Shown here in pieces: positions 1 to 7,964 of a stretch of DNA of 64,000 nt; position 1 is the stretch's first letter; each line of letters opens with the position of its first letter. A program made the position numbers and the translations under genes. The notes beneath the pieces are model-generated. The model had not been told where the DNA came from. It saw nothing but the letters and a program-made list of their open reading frames with translations, and did not search any database. Source of the DNA: Allohoeflea poritis (lineage in GTDB: Bacteria; Pseudomonadota; Alphaproteobacteria; Rhizobiales; Rhizobiaceae); assembly GCF_027889715.1 (NCBI RefSeq), contig NZ_JAPJZH010000002.1:248001-312000 (forward strand). Direction: 5' to 3'.

Positions 1-37
1 AACCGCCGCCGATGATTCCGATGCCAATCTCCGTCAT
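1..37 (-). CDS. Gfo/Idh/MocA-family dehydrogenase, N-terminus only (cut by window edge)
   Basis: Reading leftward from an ATG at 37, the twelve visible residues are MTEIGIGIIGGG. This is the start of a Rossmann nucleotide-binding fold of the kind that opens Gfo/Idh/MocA sugar and cyclitol dehydrogenases. A GAGGAG ribosome binding site lies just upstream. The gene is divergent from the kinase/IolB/aldolase operon and faces the palindrome at 57-78, so shared control with a cyclitol or sugar pathway is likely. Everything past residue 12 is outside the window, so the family call rests on the motif and the context. Confidence 0.55.
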   Translation of the reverse strand, partial: MTEIGIGIIGGG

Positions 38-56
38 TGGCGCGCTCCTCGCTGAA

Positions 57-78
57 TTTTTGCAACCGGTTGCAAAAA
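57..78. promoter_or_regulatory. Perfect 22-bp palindrome, LacI-family-type operator
   Basis: The core is TGCAACCGGTTGCA, flanked by five T on the left and five A on the right, so both 11-base halves match perfectly. A central CG between GCAAC and GTTGC is typical of LacI/GalR operators. It lies 19 bp upstream of the leftward dehydrogenase start and about 190 bp upstream of the rightward kinase. A core differing at one base recurs at 51943-51960 in the inositol region. The cognate regulator is not identified. Confidence 0.65.
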
Positions 79-161
79 CCATAAACTCGATTTAGGCTCT
101 TGCGTCAAGCGAACATCTCGCATCGTGCAAACCAACCTCGGATTCTGCCGGCGGAGGACCG

Positions 162-284
162 ATGACGGCAAGTCAAACAGACAGTGTGATCAACAACAGT
201 CAACGCCCTGACTTGGCGGCAATGGATCCGCAAGCAGTGCGAGAAAAGCTGAAAACGACTTGGGTAGAATGCTGGATTCCTTGA
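162..284 (+). CDS. Possible 40-residue leader ORF or frame-shifted kinase N-terminus
   Basis: ATG at 162 follows GGCGGAGGACC, a good ribosome binding site, and runs 40 codons (MTASQTDSV... to ...WVECWIP) to TGA at 282. The second half (MDPQAVREKLKTTWVE) looks like an amphipathic helix. The ORF overlaps the first codons of the kinase in another frame, and its strong ribosome binding site contrasts with the weak one of the kinase. It may be a leader peptide that couples translation, or an N-terminal extension of the kinase split off by a small deletion. Coding status is unproven. Confidence 0.3.
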   Translation: MTASQTDSVINNSQRPDLAAMDPQAVREKLKTTWVECWIP

Positions 285-1273
285 AGAAAAACAGCTTTGT
301 CATCCTCGGCCGCGCCGGCATGGACTTCTATGCCGATCCGCCCGGCACGCGCACGGAAAAGGCCACGTCCTTCTTTGCGGCACTTGGAGGCTCATCCGCC
401 AATATCGCCGTCGCAATTGCGCGACACGGCGGCGCGGCAGCACTCGTCACGGCGGTGTCGGATGACGCGGTTGGCCGTTTCGTGCGCAACCAGCTTGAAG
501 GCTATGGCGTCAATGCGGACGGCGTGCGCACCACAGGCGGACAAAGCCGGACATCCCTCGCTGTCGTCGAAACCCGCATTCAGGACTGTCAGTCGGTGAT
601 ATACCGCAACGGCGCTGCGGATTTCGAATTCAGCACTGACGATCTGGCCGGGATCGAATTCAGGCGGTATGGCGGCCTGATCGCGACCGGAACCTGTTTC
701 GCGGCGGAGCCTTCACGCAGCGCAACATTCACAGCTTTCGAAGCGGCAAAGGACGCGGGTATTCCTGTCATTCTCGACCTCGACTACCGGCCCTATACCT
801 GGCCGAGCCCGGCGGATGCCGGCGCCGTATGTCTCAAGGCGGCGGAGATGGCGGATATAGTTGTCGGCAATGACGAGGAGTTTGCGACGCTGGCAGGTGA
901 CATGAGCGCCGGCCGAAGTCTCGCACAGGACCTTGCCCGCAATGGAAACAGGCTTGTCGTCTACAAGATGGGCGCGCAAGGCTCGGTCACATTTCAAGGC
1001 ACGCAAGTCATCGAAGCAGGCATCTATCGCGTCGAAGCCTTGAAGCCGACCGGTTCGGGCGATGCGTTCCTGGGCAGCTTCATCAGCGCGCTGGCGCAAG
1101 GTCATCCCCTGGAAGTGAGCCTCGAGCGCGGCTCCGCCGCAGCCGCCATGGTTGTCTCCAAAGTCGGTTGCGCACCGGCCATGCCCGACACCGCACAACT
1201 CGACGAATTCATCAGAACCCATCCCGGTCCGACCAGAACAATGGAGGCGGATCATGCACATCCCGCCCTTTGA
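269..1273 (+). CDS. PfkB-family sugar kinase, IolC-like (second 5-dehydro-2-deoxygluconokinase candidate)
   Basis: A ribokinase/PfkB-fold ATP-dependent kinase of about 334 residues. Visible are the N-terminal substrate signature GGSSANIAVAIARHGG, the LDLDYRP segment typical of IolC-type kinases, and the catalytic anion-hole motif PTGSGDAFLGSF near the C-terminus with the base Asp in GSGD. It is followed by an IolB-like isomerase and a class II aldolase with overlapping ends, the order expected for phosphorylating and cleaving 2-deoxy-5-keto-gluconate. Unlike the kinase at 54158 it lacks the DUF2090 extension. The start is uncertain: ATG at 269, or TTG at 260, neither with a strong ribosome binding site. 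The substrate could be a related ketoacid. Confidence 0.8.
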   Translation: MLDSLKKNSFVILGRAGMDFYADPPGTRTEKATSFFAALGGSSANIAVAIARHGGAAALVTAVSDDAVGRFVRNQLEGYGVNADGVRTTGGQSRTSLAVVETRIQDCQSVIYRNGAADFEFSTDDLAGIEFRRYGGLIATGTCFAAEPSRSATFTAFEAAKDAGIPVILDLDYRPYTWPSPADAGAVCLKAAEMADIVVGNDEEFATLAGDMSAGRSLAQDLARNGNRLVVYKMGAQGSVTFQGTQVIEAGIYRVEALKPTGSGDAFLGSFISALAQGHPLEVSLERGSAAAAMVVSKVGCAPAMPDTAQLDEFIRTHPGPTRTMEADHAHPAL

Positions 1274-2096
1274 CAACGCCAACAAAGCCATTATCGACGC
1301 GGACGACTGCCGCGTGCCGCTCAACTATTTCAACATTGTGAAGCTCACGAGCGGCCAGGCCTTCGATTACCGCGTTCCGGGTTATGAGACCTGCGTCGTG
1401 CCGGCGACGGGCACGGTGGATGTCGTCGTGGAAGGGGCAGAATTCGCCGGGATCGGCAACCGGACAGTTGATGTCTGGGACGGGGAGCCGGAGGGTGTCT
1501 ATGTCCCGTCCGGCGCCCGCGCGACAATCGTTGCCATGAGCGACGCGGCCGAGGTGTTCATTGCCGGCGCACGCTATAGCAAGACGCTGGAGCCCTTCGC
1601 CGTGCGCAAGGATGAAATCGATCTGGTCCAGTACGGTTCGGACGAGACCAAGACACACCGCAAGATCAAGCACATCCTCGGCACCAAATATCACGACAAG
1701 GTCGGGCGCCTTCTTGTTTCCGAACTCTTCACAGTCGGCCAGGGCGGCTGGTCCGGCTTTCCGCCGCACAAGCACGACACCGACCGGCAACCGAACGAAA
1801 CGCGCCACGACGAAACCTACAATTTCCGCTTCAAGCCCGCGCACGGCTTCGGTATGCAACTTGTGCAGCGCGAGGACGGTCAGGTCGGCGATGCCTATCA
1901 CATCGTCGACGGCTCGACGATCATCCTCGACAAGGGCTATCACCCCTGCGTCGTCGCGCCGGGCTACGAGATGTACTATTTCACGATCCTGGGCGGTCTG
2001 TTCCAGCGCTCGCTCGTGCAGTATTTCCAGCCGGACCACGCCTGGCAGATCGAGACAATACCCGGCATCAAAGACATGATCGCGAAATTCAAATGA
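1254..2096 (+). CDS. iolB: IolB-like 5-deoxy-glucuronate isomerase, paralogue
   Basis: The 280-residue bicupin is recognisable as IolB by the metal-site stretch FPPHKHDTD followed by an ETY segment (residues about 165-185) and by the late KGYHPCVV motif, which also occurs in the iolB at 58890. IolB interconverts 5-deoxyglucuronate and 2-deoxy-5-keto-gluconate. ATG at 1254 has a GGAGG ribosome binding site and lies inside the end of the kinase gene, so translation is coupled. An upstream in-frame extension to 1152 is just read-through of the kinase frame. Between its metal motifs it reads RQPNETRHDETYNF where the paralogue has NLPHESLLEETYYH, so substrate preference may differ. Confidence 0.85.
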   Translation: MHIPPFDNANKAIIDADDCRVPLNYFNIVKLTSGQAFDYRVPGYETCVVPATGTVDVVVEGAEFAGIGNRTVDVWDGEPEGVYVPSGARATIVAMSDAAEVFIAGARYSKTLEPFAVRKDEIDLVQYGSDETKTHRKIKHILGTKYHDKVGRLLVSELFTVGQGGWSGFPPHKHDTDRQPNETRHDETYNFRFKPAHGFGMQLVQREDGQVGDAYHIVDGSTIILDKGYHPCVVAPGYEMYYFTILGGLFQRSLVQYFQPDHAWQIETIPGIKDMIAKFK

Positions 2097-2920
2097 CGCT
2101 TGCGACATTGCGTGAAGTCCTGCAGCCGGCGGCTGCCGGAAACTACGCGGTCGCCGGCCTCGTCGTGCTGGGATGGGAGGATGCGCTGGCCTTTGTACAG
2201 GCGGCGGAAGAGACCGGGCGACCGATCATCCTTCAGGCCGGCCCGGGCAGCCGCAAACACACACCGGTTTCCGTTCTTGGAGCGATGTTCCGTGCACTGG
2301 CGGAACAGGTCTCCGTCCCCGTCGTCTGCCATATCGACCACGCCCGCAGCATCGAAGAATGCCGCGAGGGCATCGATTGCGGCTTTACATCCGTCATGTT
2401 CGACGGTTCCGAACTTCCCATCGAAGAAAACATCGCGCTGACCGCGCGGATCTGCGAGGACGCACACAGCGCCGGCGTTTCGGTTGAGGGCGAAGTGGGT
2501 TTCGTCGGCTATGCGAAGGGCAAGGCGTCGGCCATGACCAGCGTTGAAGAAGCCGCCCGGTTCGACCGGGAAAGCGGCGCGGACGCCATGGCCATCTCGG
2601 TCGGCAATGTCCACCTGCAGACCGAAGCCGGTACGCAAATAGACATGGACCGGTTTCGTCAGATCGAGGCCGCAACGAACTTGCCTCTCGTGCTGCATGG
2701 TGGCAGCGGCGTTGCGCCAGAAACACGCCGCGAACTCGCGACAACCAGCCGCGTGTGCAAGTTCAATATCGGCACGGAACTGCGCCAGGCCTTCGGCCGG
2801 GCTCTGCGTCAGTCGCTCAAGGACAACGCACAGTCCTTCGACCGTATCGAACTTCTGAAGCCCGTCATCCCCGCTATTCGCGAAGAAGCCGTGAAAGTGA
2901 TTTCCGGCCTGTCCGTGTAA
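2093..2920 (+). CDS. iolJ: Class II (zinc) ketose-bisphosphate aldolase, IolJ-like
   Basis: A 275-residue TIM-barrel aldolase of the fructose-bisphosphate aldolase class II family. The zinc-ligand segment CHIDHA lies near residue 80, the glycine-rich VEGEVGFVG near 140, and VLHGGSGV near 205 carries another zinc-ligand His and the phosphate loop. KFNIGTELR near 225 completes the phosphate site. Its ATG overlaps the IolB stop as ATGA. After a kinase and IolB the likely reaction is cleavage of 2-deoxy-5-keto-gluconate 6-phosphate to DHAP and malonate semialdehyde. Tagatose or fructose bisphosphate substrates cannot be excluded by sequence. Confidence 0.82.
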   Translation: MTLATLREVLQPAAAGNYAVAGLVVLGWEDALAFVQAAEETGRPIILQAGPGSRKHTPVSVLGAMFRALAEQVSVPVVCHIDHARSIEECREGIDCGFTSVMFDGSELPIEENIALTARICEDAHSAGVSVEGEVGFVGYAKGKASAMTSVEEAARFDRESGADAMAISVGNVHLQTEAGTQIDMDRFRQIEAATNLPLVLHGGSGVAPETRRELATTSRVCKFNIGTELRQAFGRALRQSLKDNAQSFDRIELLKPVIPAIREEAVKVISGLSV

Positions 2921-2953
2921 CGGTTTGTGCCTGGATTAAAGGCGAAATTGGCC

Positions 2954-3730
2954 TCACTCGAAAACCGAAACCACACCTTTCAAGCCAACGCCTTCCTTGA
3001 TCTGCCGGAGGCGATCATAAATCAGAACCATCAAAATTCCGAAGATGCCGTACGTAATGCCGTACAAAACCGAGAGCAGGATCAGTTCGACAATCACGCC
3101 TCCCGGAACAAATTCAATCACGATGGACCCGACCATATTGATCACTATTGAGATGATGCCGGTAATGATCATCACCAAAACGATGGGCCAACGGTATTGT
3201 TTGGTCAGGGAAATACTGCGACCCAGAGCGCCGAATCCCGTCCGTTCGATGACAACCGACGGTATTGTTACGGAAAAAACGGCATAGACCCACAATCCGG
3301 GAACGATGAAGAGCGCAAATGGAATGATCGACAGAATGGAGATAATGAATGTCAGCACGACGACGTGAAACGCGCTTGCAAGTGCAGGCTGAACATAACG
3401 CGCGGGCTGTATTGCCTGCCCGGCCTTGGAATCGTAAGCCAATTGCACAATAAGGGCCATGGCCACGGCGGTAATCGCCAACGAAATCACGAAGACGAAA
3501 GCGAAACTCAGGCCGAAATTCGCCGGAAGACCGGTCGGATCCTCGGCAAAATTTCCGGTCACAAAAGCCGCACCGAACAGCAGCCATGTCAAAATCAACG
3601 AGACCACGGACGGTATTCCGCCCAGGATCAGAACAGCCGTGATGTTGCCGGTCAGTATCGAGAACGTCTCGCTGACGATATTGCCGATGCCAAGCGGTTC
3701 ATGCTGTTGTTCCATGGAAGTATCTGACAT
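2954..3730 (-). CDS. Multi-pass membrane protein of unknown function
   Basis: About 258 residues from ATG at 3730 (MSDTSMEQQHEPLGIGNIV). After a short hydrophilic N-terminus there are about six hydrophobic segments. The layout resembles the glycerophosphodiester phosphodiesterase membrane-domain/YciC-like integral membrane proteins, with a Gly/Pro-rich loop (FIVPGLWVYAVF) and a basic ISLTKQYRW segment before the last membrane spans. It is convergent with the aldolase and separated from the LysR gene by 121 bp. A longer N-terminus up to 3832 is open but has no better start. No specific function can be assigned. Confidence 0.7.
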   Translation of the reverse strand: MSDTSMEQQHEPLGIGNIVSETFSILTGNITAVLILGGIPSVVSLILTWLLFGAAFVTGNFAEDPTGLPANFGLSFAFVFVISLAITAVAMALIVQLAYDSKAGQAIQPARYVQPALASAFHVVVLTFIISILSIIPFALFIVPGLWVYAVFSVTIPSVVIERTGFGALGRSISLTKQYRWPIVLVMIITGIISIVINMVGSIVIEFVPGGVIVELILLSVLYGITYGIFGILMVLIYDRLRQIKEGVGLKGVVSVFE

Positions 3731-3851
3731 ATCCTGAAAATTCCCCTCGAAGTTAGACTGGGTTGCCGCCCCGATCGCCCCATCCAAACAGGCGATCACG
3801 CCTTCTCCACCAATGCGAGAATCGCCTAGCAAAACGCAATTCTTAATAACC

Positions 3852-4802
3852 TTACCGCGAATTGCCGTCTATCCCCTGCCCCACCGCGGTCTCCAGCCAC
3901 TCCCGGAAGCGCAGCAGCGGCGGGTGATTGCGGCGCGATTTCGGCCAGATCAGCGCATAACTGCCAATGCTCTTATTCGCCTTGTCCCACGCGGCGACCA
4001 GCTTGCCGCTGCGCAACTCGTCCTCGATAAGGAACTCGGGCAACAACGCAAGACCCAACCCGTGTGCGGCGGCCTGGGCCATCGTCGCAAACTGATCGAA
4101 GGTCGTGCCCGGTTGCACATCCGTCTCCAGGCCGTTCATTTCGAACCAGCGCTGCCAAGCCATGGGCCGTGTCGCCAGATGCAGCAGCGGCCCCTTGGCA
4201 ACATCTTCCACAGTCTCGATGTTGAGCTGCGGCAACAGCGTCGGCGAACAGGCGAGCACCACCGTTTCCTCGGCGAGAAACAGATGCTCGGTGCCCGGCC
4301 ATTCATCGGCACCGAAATGGATCGCTGCATCGAGCATTTCACTGCCGAAATCGAATGGCCGCAGCTTGGTCGTGAGGTTAACGGTAATGCCAGGATGCCG
4401 CCTGAAGAAATCCGGCAGTCGCGGTGCCAGCCAGCGCGTTCCGAAGGTCGGCAGAATGCCCAGATTGAGCACCCCGCCATCCGGATTGACCTTCATCGCG
4501 GTCGAGGCCATGCGGATGATCGACAGCGCCCTGGAGATCTCTTCGAGATAGGCCGCGCCGGCCGGAGACAGCGTGATGCGCTGACGCTCCCGGATGAAAA
4601 GCTCGGTCCCAAGCTGCTCCTCCAGCGCACGGATCTGGCGGCTGACCGCCCCTTGTGTCATGTTGAGATCGGCGGCGGCGAGCGTGAAGCTGCCACGCCG
4701 CGCGGCGGCTTCGAATGTCTCCAGCAGGCTGGTCTGGGGGAGTCTGCGGGCCAAGATCTGCACTTGCGAATTGAGCGGTTGTCGACCCGACCACTGTGCC
4801 AT
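3852..4802 (-). CDS. LysR-family transcriptional regulator (GcvA-like)
   Basis: A 316-residue LysR regulator. The N-terminal winged helix contains LLETFEAAARRGSFTLAAAD and MTQGAVSRQIRALEEQLG, followed by a periplasmic-binding-like effector domain (LNLGILPTFGTRWLAPRLPDF). The ATG shares one base with the stop of the lysine dehydrogenase gene (TAATG), so the two are translationally coupled and the regulator is made with the pathway enzyme. Effectors may be lysine or a pathway intermediate, which is inference. Open frame continues upstream to 5225, but only because it is antisense to the dehydrogenase gene. The annotated ATG fits the LysR length. Confidence 0.9.
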   Translation of the reverse strand: MAQWSGRQPLNSQVQILARRLPQTSLLETFEAAARRGSFTLAAADLNMTQGAVSRQIRALEEQLGTELFIRERQRITLSPAGAAYLEEISRALSIIRMASTAMKVNPDGGVLNLGILPTFGTRWLAPRLPDFFRRHPGITVNLTTKLRPFDFGSEMLDAAIHFGADEWPGTEHLFLAEETVVLACSPTLLPQLNIETVEDVAKGPLLHLATRPMAWQRWFEMNGLETDVQPGTTFDQFATMAQAAAHGLGLALLPEFLIEDELRSGKLVAAWDKANKSIGSYALIWPKSRRNHPPLLRFREWLETAVGQGIDGNSR

Positions 4803-5860
4803 TATTGGCCGTAAAATGCACCCGTGCGCGTGCCCAAAAACGCAGCCAGCGGAATGTCTTCCTGTTTCAGGAAACCGCTCTGCGGCAACAGCCCGTGGCG
4901 AACCATTTCGATCACGGCGACGACGGACCCCGCCGTGGTCCAGGCTATGGCCGTGCGTTCCTTGCCGGCAATTTCGATCGGCCGATAGGCACGAACGAAT
5001 TCCTTGCGCGACAAACGATCGTCGATCGTGCCTTCGGCGGCGACATGCACATAGACCACATCGTGATCGACCGGCGGCTTGGCATGAACAAGGATCTCGC
5101 CGGCCAGCTCGCGCCGCTCGCGCAACAGCAACTCGTGGAAAAAGAAGTTCATCAGCTCCATGTGACCGGGATAGCGCATGGTCTTGTAGTCGATATTGTC
5201 GACCACCCCGTGATAGGTATCGCACATCGTGCCGAGACCGCCCGATGTCGTGAAAGCCTCTAGCTTGACGCCGTCGATATAGAGCGTTTCATGCCACTCC
5301 ATCGGCGAGACCCATTTGCGCTCGCCGTCCTCGATCACCTCGCAATCATTGAGATATTCATTGACCACGCCCTCCGGCGACCAGTTGAAACTGTAGCCCA
5401 TCAGCCCGGTCGGGTTCTGCGGCAGCGCGCCGACGCGCATGCGCACCGAGCGGCAATTGTCGAAAGCGCCGATCAGCGATGCACCGACAATGCCGACAAA
5501 GCCCGGCGCAAGGCCGCATTGCGGCGCCATCAGACCTTTGGATGTTTCCGACAGCCCGATGATGTGCTGCGTCGTCGGAACGTCCTCGGTCAGATCGAAA
5601 TAGTGAATACCGGCCGCATGGGCAGCGTCCGCCACCGCGATATTGAGATGGTAGGGCAGGCAGGAAAGAACCGCGTCGAATTGCGCAAATTTCTCCTGCA
5701 TGGCCTGCCTGTCGGAAACATCCGCGCTTTCCACGTCAAACGGATGCGAGCCGCGCGGTGCATGGAGATCGAAGCCGGTTACTGAAAATCCGGACTCGTG
5801 AAGCAGCAGGGCGGCAAGGTCACCGACCTTGCCGAGCCCGAGAACGGCGATCTTTTTCAT
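4802..5860 (-). CDS. Lysine 6-dehydrogenase (saccharopine dehydrogenase family)
   Basis: 352 residues beginning MKKIAVLGLGKVGDLAA, a GxGxxG NAD(P) site, with the saccharopine-dehydrogenase-like core (GLAPGFVGIVGASLI, YSFNWSPEGVVNEY, TSGGLGTMCDTY). Enzymes of this type oxidise the lysine epsilon-amino group to give delta-1-piperideine-6-carboxylate (2-aminoadipate semialdehyde) and ammonia. The next upstream gene is an aminoadipate-semialdehyde-type dehydrogenase, which strongly supports lysine as substrate over saccharopine. The gene is followed by the coupled LysR gene. Cytoplasmic, with no signal peptide. Confidence 0.85.
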   Translation of the reverse strand: MKKIAVLGLGKVGDLAALLLHESGFSVTGFDLHAPRGSHPFDVESADVSDRQAMQEKFAQFDAVLSCLPYHLNIAVADAAHAAGIHYFDLTEDVPTTQHIIGLSETSKGLMAPQCGLAPGFVGIVGASLIGAFDNCRSVRMRVGALPQNPTGLMGYSFNWSPEGVVNEYLNDCEVIEDGERKWVSPMEWHETLYIDGVKLEAFTTSGGLGTMCDTYHGVVDNIDYKTMRYPGHMELMNFFFHELLLRERRELAGEILVHAKPPVDHDVVYVHVAAEGTIDDRLSRKEFVRAYRPIEIAGKERTAIAWTTAGSVVAVIEMVRHGLLPQSGFLKQEDIPLAAFLGTRTGAFYGQ

Positions 5861-5897
5861 GGTTGCCCTCGATTGCGCCCTTCGCGGCGCGGTTCCG

Positions 5898-7397
5898 TCA
5901 GATGTCGAATTTGATCCCCTGCGCCAACGGCAGCTCGCGCGAATAATTCACCGTGTTGGTCTGCCGGCGCATATAGCCCTTCCAGGCGTCGGAGCCCGAT
6001 TCGCGGCCCCCGCCCGTCTCCTTCTCGCCGCCGAAAGCACCACCGATCTCGGCGCCGGACGGGCCGATATTCACATTGGCGATACCGCAGTCGGAACCGA
6101 CATCGGATAAGAACTCCTCAGCCTCGCGCACGTCGGTGGTGAAGATGCAGGAGCTCAAGCCCTGCGGTACGGCATTCTGGATACCGATCGCCTCCTCCAG
6201 CTCCGAATATTTCATGACGTAGAGGATCGGCGCGAAGGTCTCGTGTTTGACGATATCGCTCTGACCGGGCATTTCGACGATGGCCGGTGCCGCATAGGCG
6301 GCATCCGGATAGGTGTCGGCGAGTGTGCCGCCGCCGTGAAGCGTTCCGCCCTCGGACTGGGCCTGATCGAGCGCCGACTGCATGGCTGCGCGCGCACCCG
6401 CATCGATCAGCGGACCGACGAGAACGCCCTCTTCCAGCGGGTTGCCGATCGGAAGACCCGAATAGACGTCCTTCAGGCGCGGGACCAGCGTATCGTAAAT
6501 GCTCTCATGGACAATCAGCCGCCGCAGGCTCGTGCAGCGCTGCCCGGCGGTTCCGACTGCCGAAAAGACAATGGCGCGCACGGCCATTTCGAGATCCGCG
6601 CTGCCGGTGACGATCATGGCGTTGTTGCCGCCAAGTTCGAGAATACAACGGCCGAAACGCTCGGCAACCTTCGCCCCGACCGCGCGCCCCATGCGGGTCG
6701 AGCCGGTCGCCGAGACGATGGCGACATCGGGCGACGAAACCAGCGTATCGCCGACCTCGCGCCCGCCGACGAGAACCTGGAGAAGATCGTCCGGTGCGTC
6801 ATCGCCGAAACGGGCCACGGCCCGGTCGAAGATCTTCTTGCACGAAAGCGCCGTCAAAGGCGTCTTTTCCGACGGTTTCCAGATCACCGGATTGCCGCAG
6901 ACAAGAGCAATGGCGGTGTTCCAGCTCCACACGGCAACGGGAAAATTGAAGGCTGAAATCACGCCGCACACGCCCATCGGATGCCATGTCTCGCGCATCG
7001 CGTGGCCGGGACGCTCCGAGGCAATCGTCAGCCCGTAGAGCTGGCGCGACAGGCCGACGGCAAAATCGCAGATGTCGATCATCTCCTGCACTTCGCCCAG
7101 CCCCTCCTGGTAGATCTTGCCGCATTCCAGCGTGACCAGCCGGCCGAGATTTTCCTTCTCCGCCCGCAATTCCTCGCCGAGAAGCCGGACCAGCTCACCG
7201 CGCCGTGGCGCCGGTACCTTCCGCCAGGTCTCGAAGGCCGTTCCGCCGCGGACGATCATGTCCAGAACCTGCGAATCCGAATGGGTCTGCAGCGACGCGA
7301 TGCGGCTGCCGTCGATCGGTGTATGGACGTCGAGTGCACCGCCTTCCAATTCGCTCTGCGTGAAGCCGGACGCGGTCAGGATGTCTTGAAATGTCAT
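5898..7397 (-). CDS. Aldehyde dehydrogenase, 2-aminoadipate-semialdehyde/piperideine-6-carboxylate type (ALDH7-like)
   Basis: About 499 residues from ATG at 7397 with a GGAG ribosome binding site. The ALDH features are visible: FNFPVAVWSWNTA near residue 155, the conserved Glu in ELGGNNAMIV near 255, the catalytic Cys in GTAGQRCTSLRR near 290, and C-terminal FGGEKETGGGRESGSDAWK, characteristic of ALDH7 (antiquitin) enzymes. The expected reaction is oxidation of aminoadipate semialdehyde to L-2-aminoadipate with NAD(P). It is 37 bp upstream of the lysine dehydrogenase gene in the same direction and divergent from an AsnC regulator. Together these two enzymes convert lysine to aminoadipate. Confidence 0.9.
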   Translation of the reverse strand: MTFQDILTASGFTQSELEGGALDVHTPIDGSRIASLQTHSDSQVLDMIVRGGTAFETWRKVPAPRRGELVRLLGEELRAEKENLGRLVTLECGKIYQEGLGEVQEMIDICDFAVGLSRQLYGLTIASERPGHAMRETWHPMGVCGVISAFNFPVAVWSWNTAIALVCGNPVIWKPSEKTPLTALSCKKIFDRAVARFGDDAPDDLLQVLVGGREVGDTLVSSPDVAIVSATGSTRMGRAVGAKVAERFGRCILELGGNNAMIVTGSADLEMAVRAIVFSAVGTAGQRCTSLRRLIVHESIYDTLVPRLKDVYSGLPIGNPLEEGVLVGPLIDAGARAAMQSALDQAQSEGGTLHGGGTLADTYPDAAYAAPAIVEMPGQSDIVKHETFAPILYVMKYSELEEAIGIQNAVPQGLSSCIFTTDVREAEEFLSDVGSDCGIANVNIGPSGAEIGGAFGGEKETGGGRESGSDAWKGYMRRQTNTVNYSRELPLAQGIKFDI

Positions 7398-7541
7398 GTT
7401 CGGTTCTCCTCGACGAAAGCCCACGACACAGGGTGTGGGTGATTAGACAGCAAAAGCGCGCCAGCAAAAAGCAACATCCTTTTGCCAATTTGTTGAATTT
7501 TTGTCATTTTGAATATCATCAGTAGCAAAACGGGGAATTCC
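7398..7541. promoter_or_regulatory. AT-rich divergent promoter region between lysine operon and asnC-type regulator
   Basis: 144 bp between two divergent starts, much richer in A+T than the flanking genes. It contains three copies of AGCAAAA plus AT tracts around 7480-7520, the kind of degenerate A/T sequence that Lrp/AsnC proteins bind. No exact operator can be fixed by eye. Auto-control by the adjacent AsnC protein is the simplest reading. Confidence 0.45.
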
Positions 7542-7964
7542 ATGGACGACACAGACCGCGGCCTTTTGCGCATTCTCATGCGAGACGGAAGGCGGTCCGT
7601 ATCGGATCTGGCGTCCGATCTTGGCGTGTCGCGCGCCACGGTGCAGAACCGGATCGCCCGGATGACAGATCGCGGCACAATCGCCAAATTCACGGTGGAA
7701 CTCGGACCCGATGATGAAGAAGCGGTCATCAGCGCATTCTGCCTTTTAAAACTCATTGCCAATGATACGCGACCGACCGCAGCCGCGCTACGCAAGATCG
7801 AGGGCACCGGTGACATCCATTCGCTCAGCGGCAGCTTCGACTTGATTGTTGAAATCCGTACCCACTCCCTCAAGAAACTTGATGAAATCCTCGATGACAT
7901 CCGTCGCGTGCCCGATGTTGCCGAAACGGTCAGCAGCCTGCGGCTTGCCAAGGTCAGCCGCTAG
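7542..7964 (+). CDS. AsnC/Lrp-family transcriptional regulator
   Basis: 140 residues from ATG at 7542, preceded by GGGGAATTCC. The N-terminal HTH reads MDDTDRGLLRILMRDGRRSVSDLASDLGVSRATVQNRIARM, the standard Lrp/AsnC layout. A C-terminal RAM-type ligand domain follows (IHSLSGSFDLIVEIRTHSLKKLDEIL), where small amino acids bind. It is divergent from the aminoadipate-semialdehyde dehydrogenase gene and is the obvious lysine-responsive regulator of that operon. Its 3' end overlaps the convergent acyltransferase gene by 11 bp. An upstream in-frame ATG at 7509 lacks a ribosome binding site. Confidence 0.9.
   Translation: MDDTDRGLLRILMRDGRRSVSDLASDLGVSRATVQNRIARMTDRGTIAKFTVELGPDDEEAVISAFCLLKLIANDTRPTAAALRKIEGTGDIHSLSGSFDLIVEIRTHSLKKLDEILDDIRRVPDVAETVSSLRLAKVSR

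Noticed and set aside
3852-5225. Leftward open frame of 457 codons covering LysR and extending into the dehydrogenase gene
   Set aside because: The extra N-terminal part is antisense-frame read-through of the lysine dehydrogenase gene with no domain; the LysR start at 4802 fits family length and the TAATG coupling.
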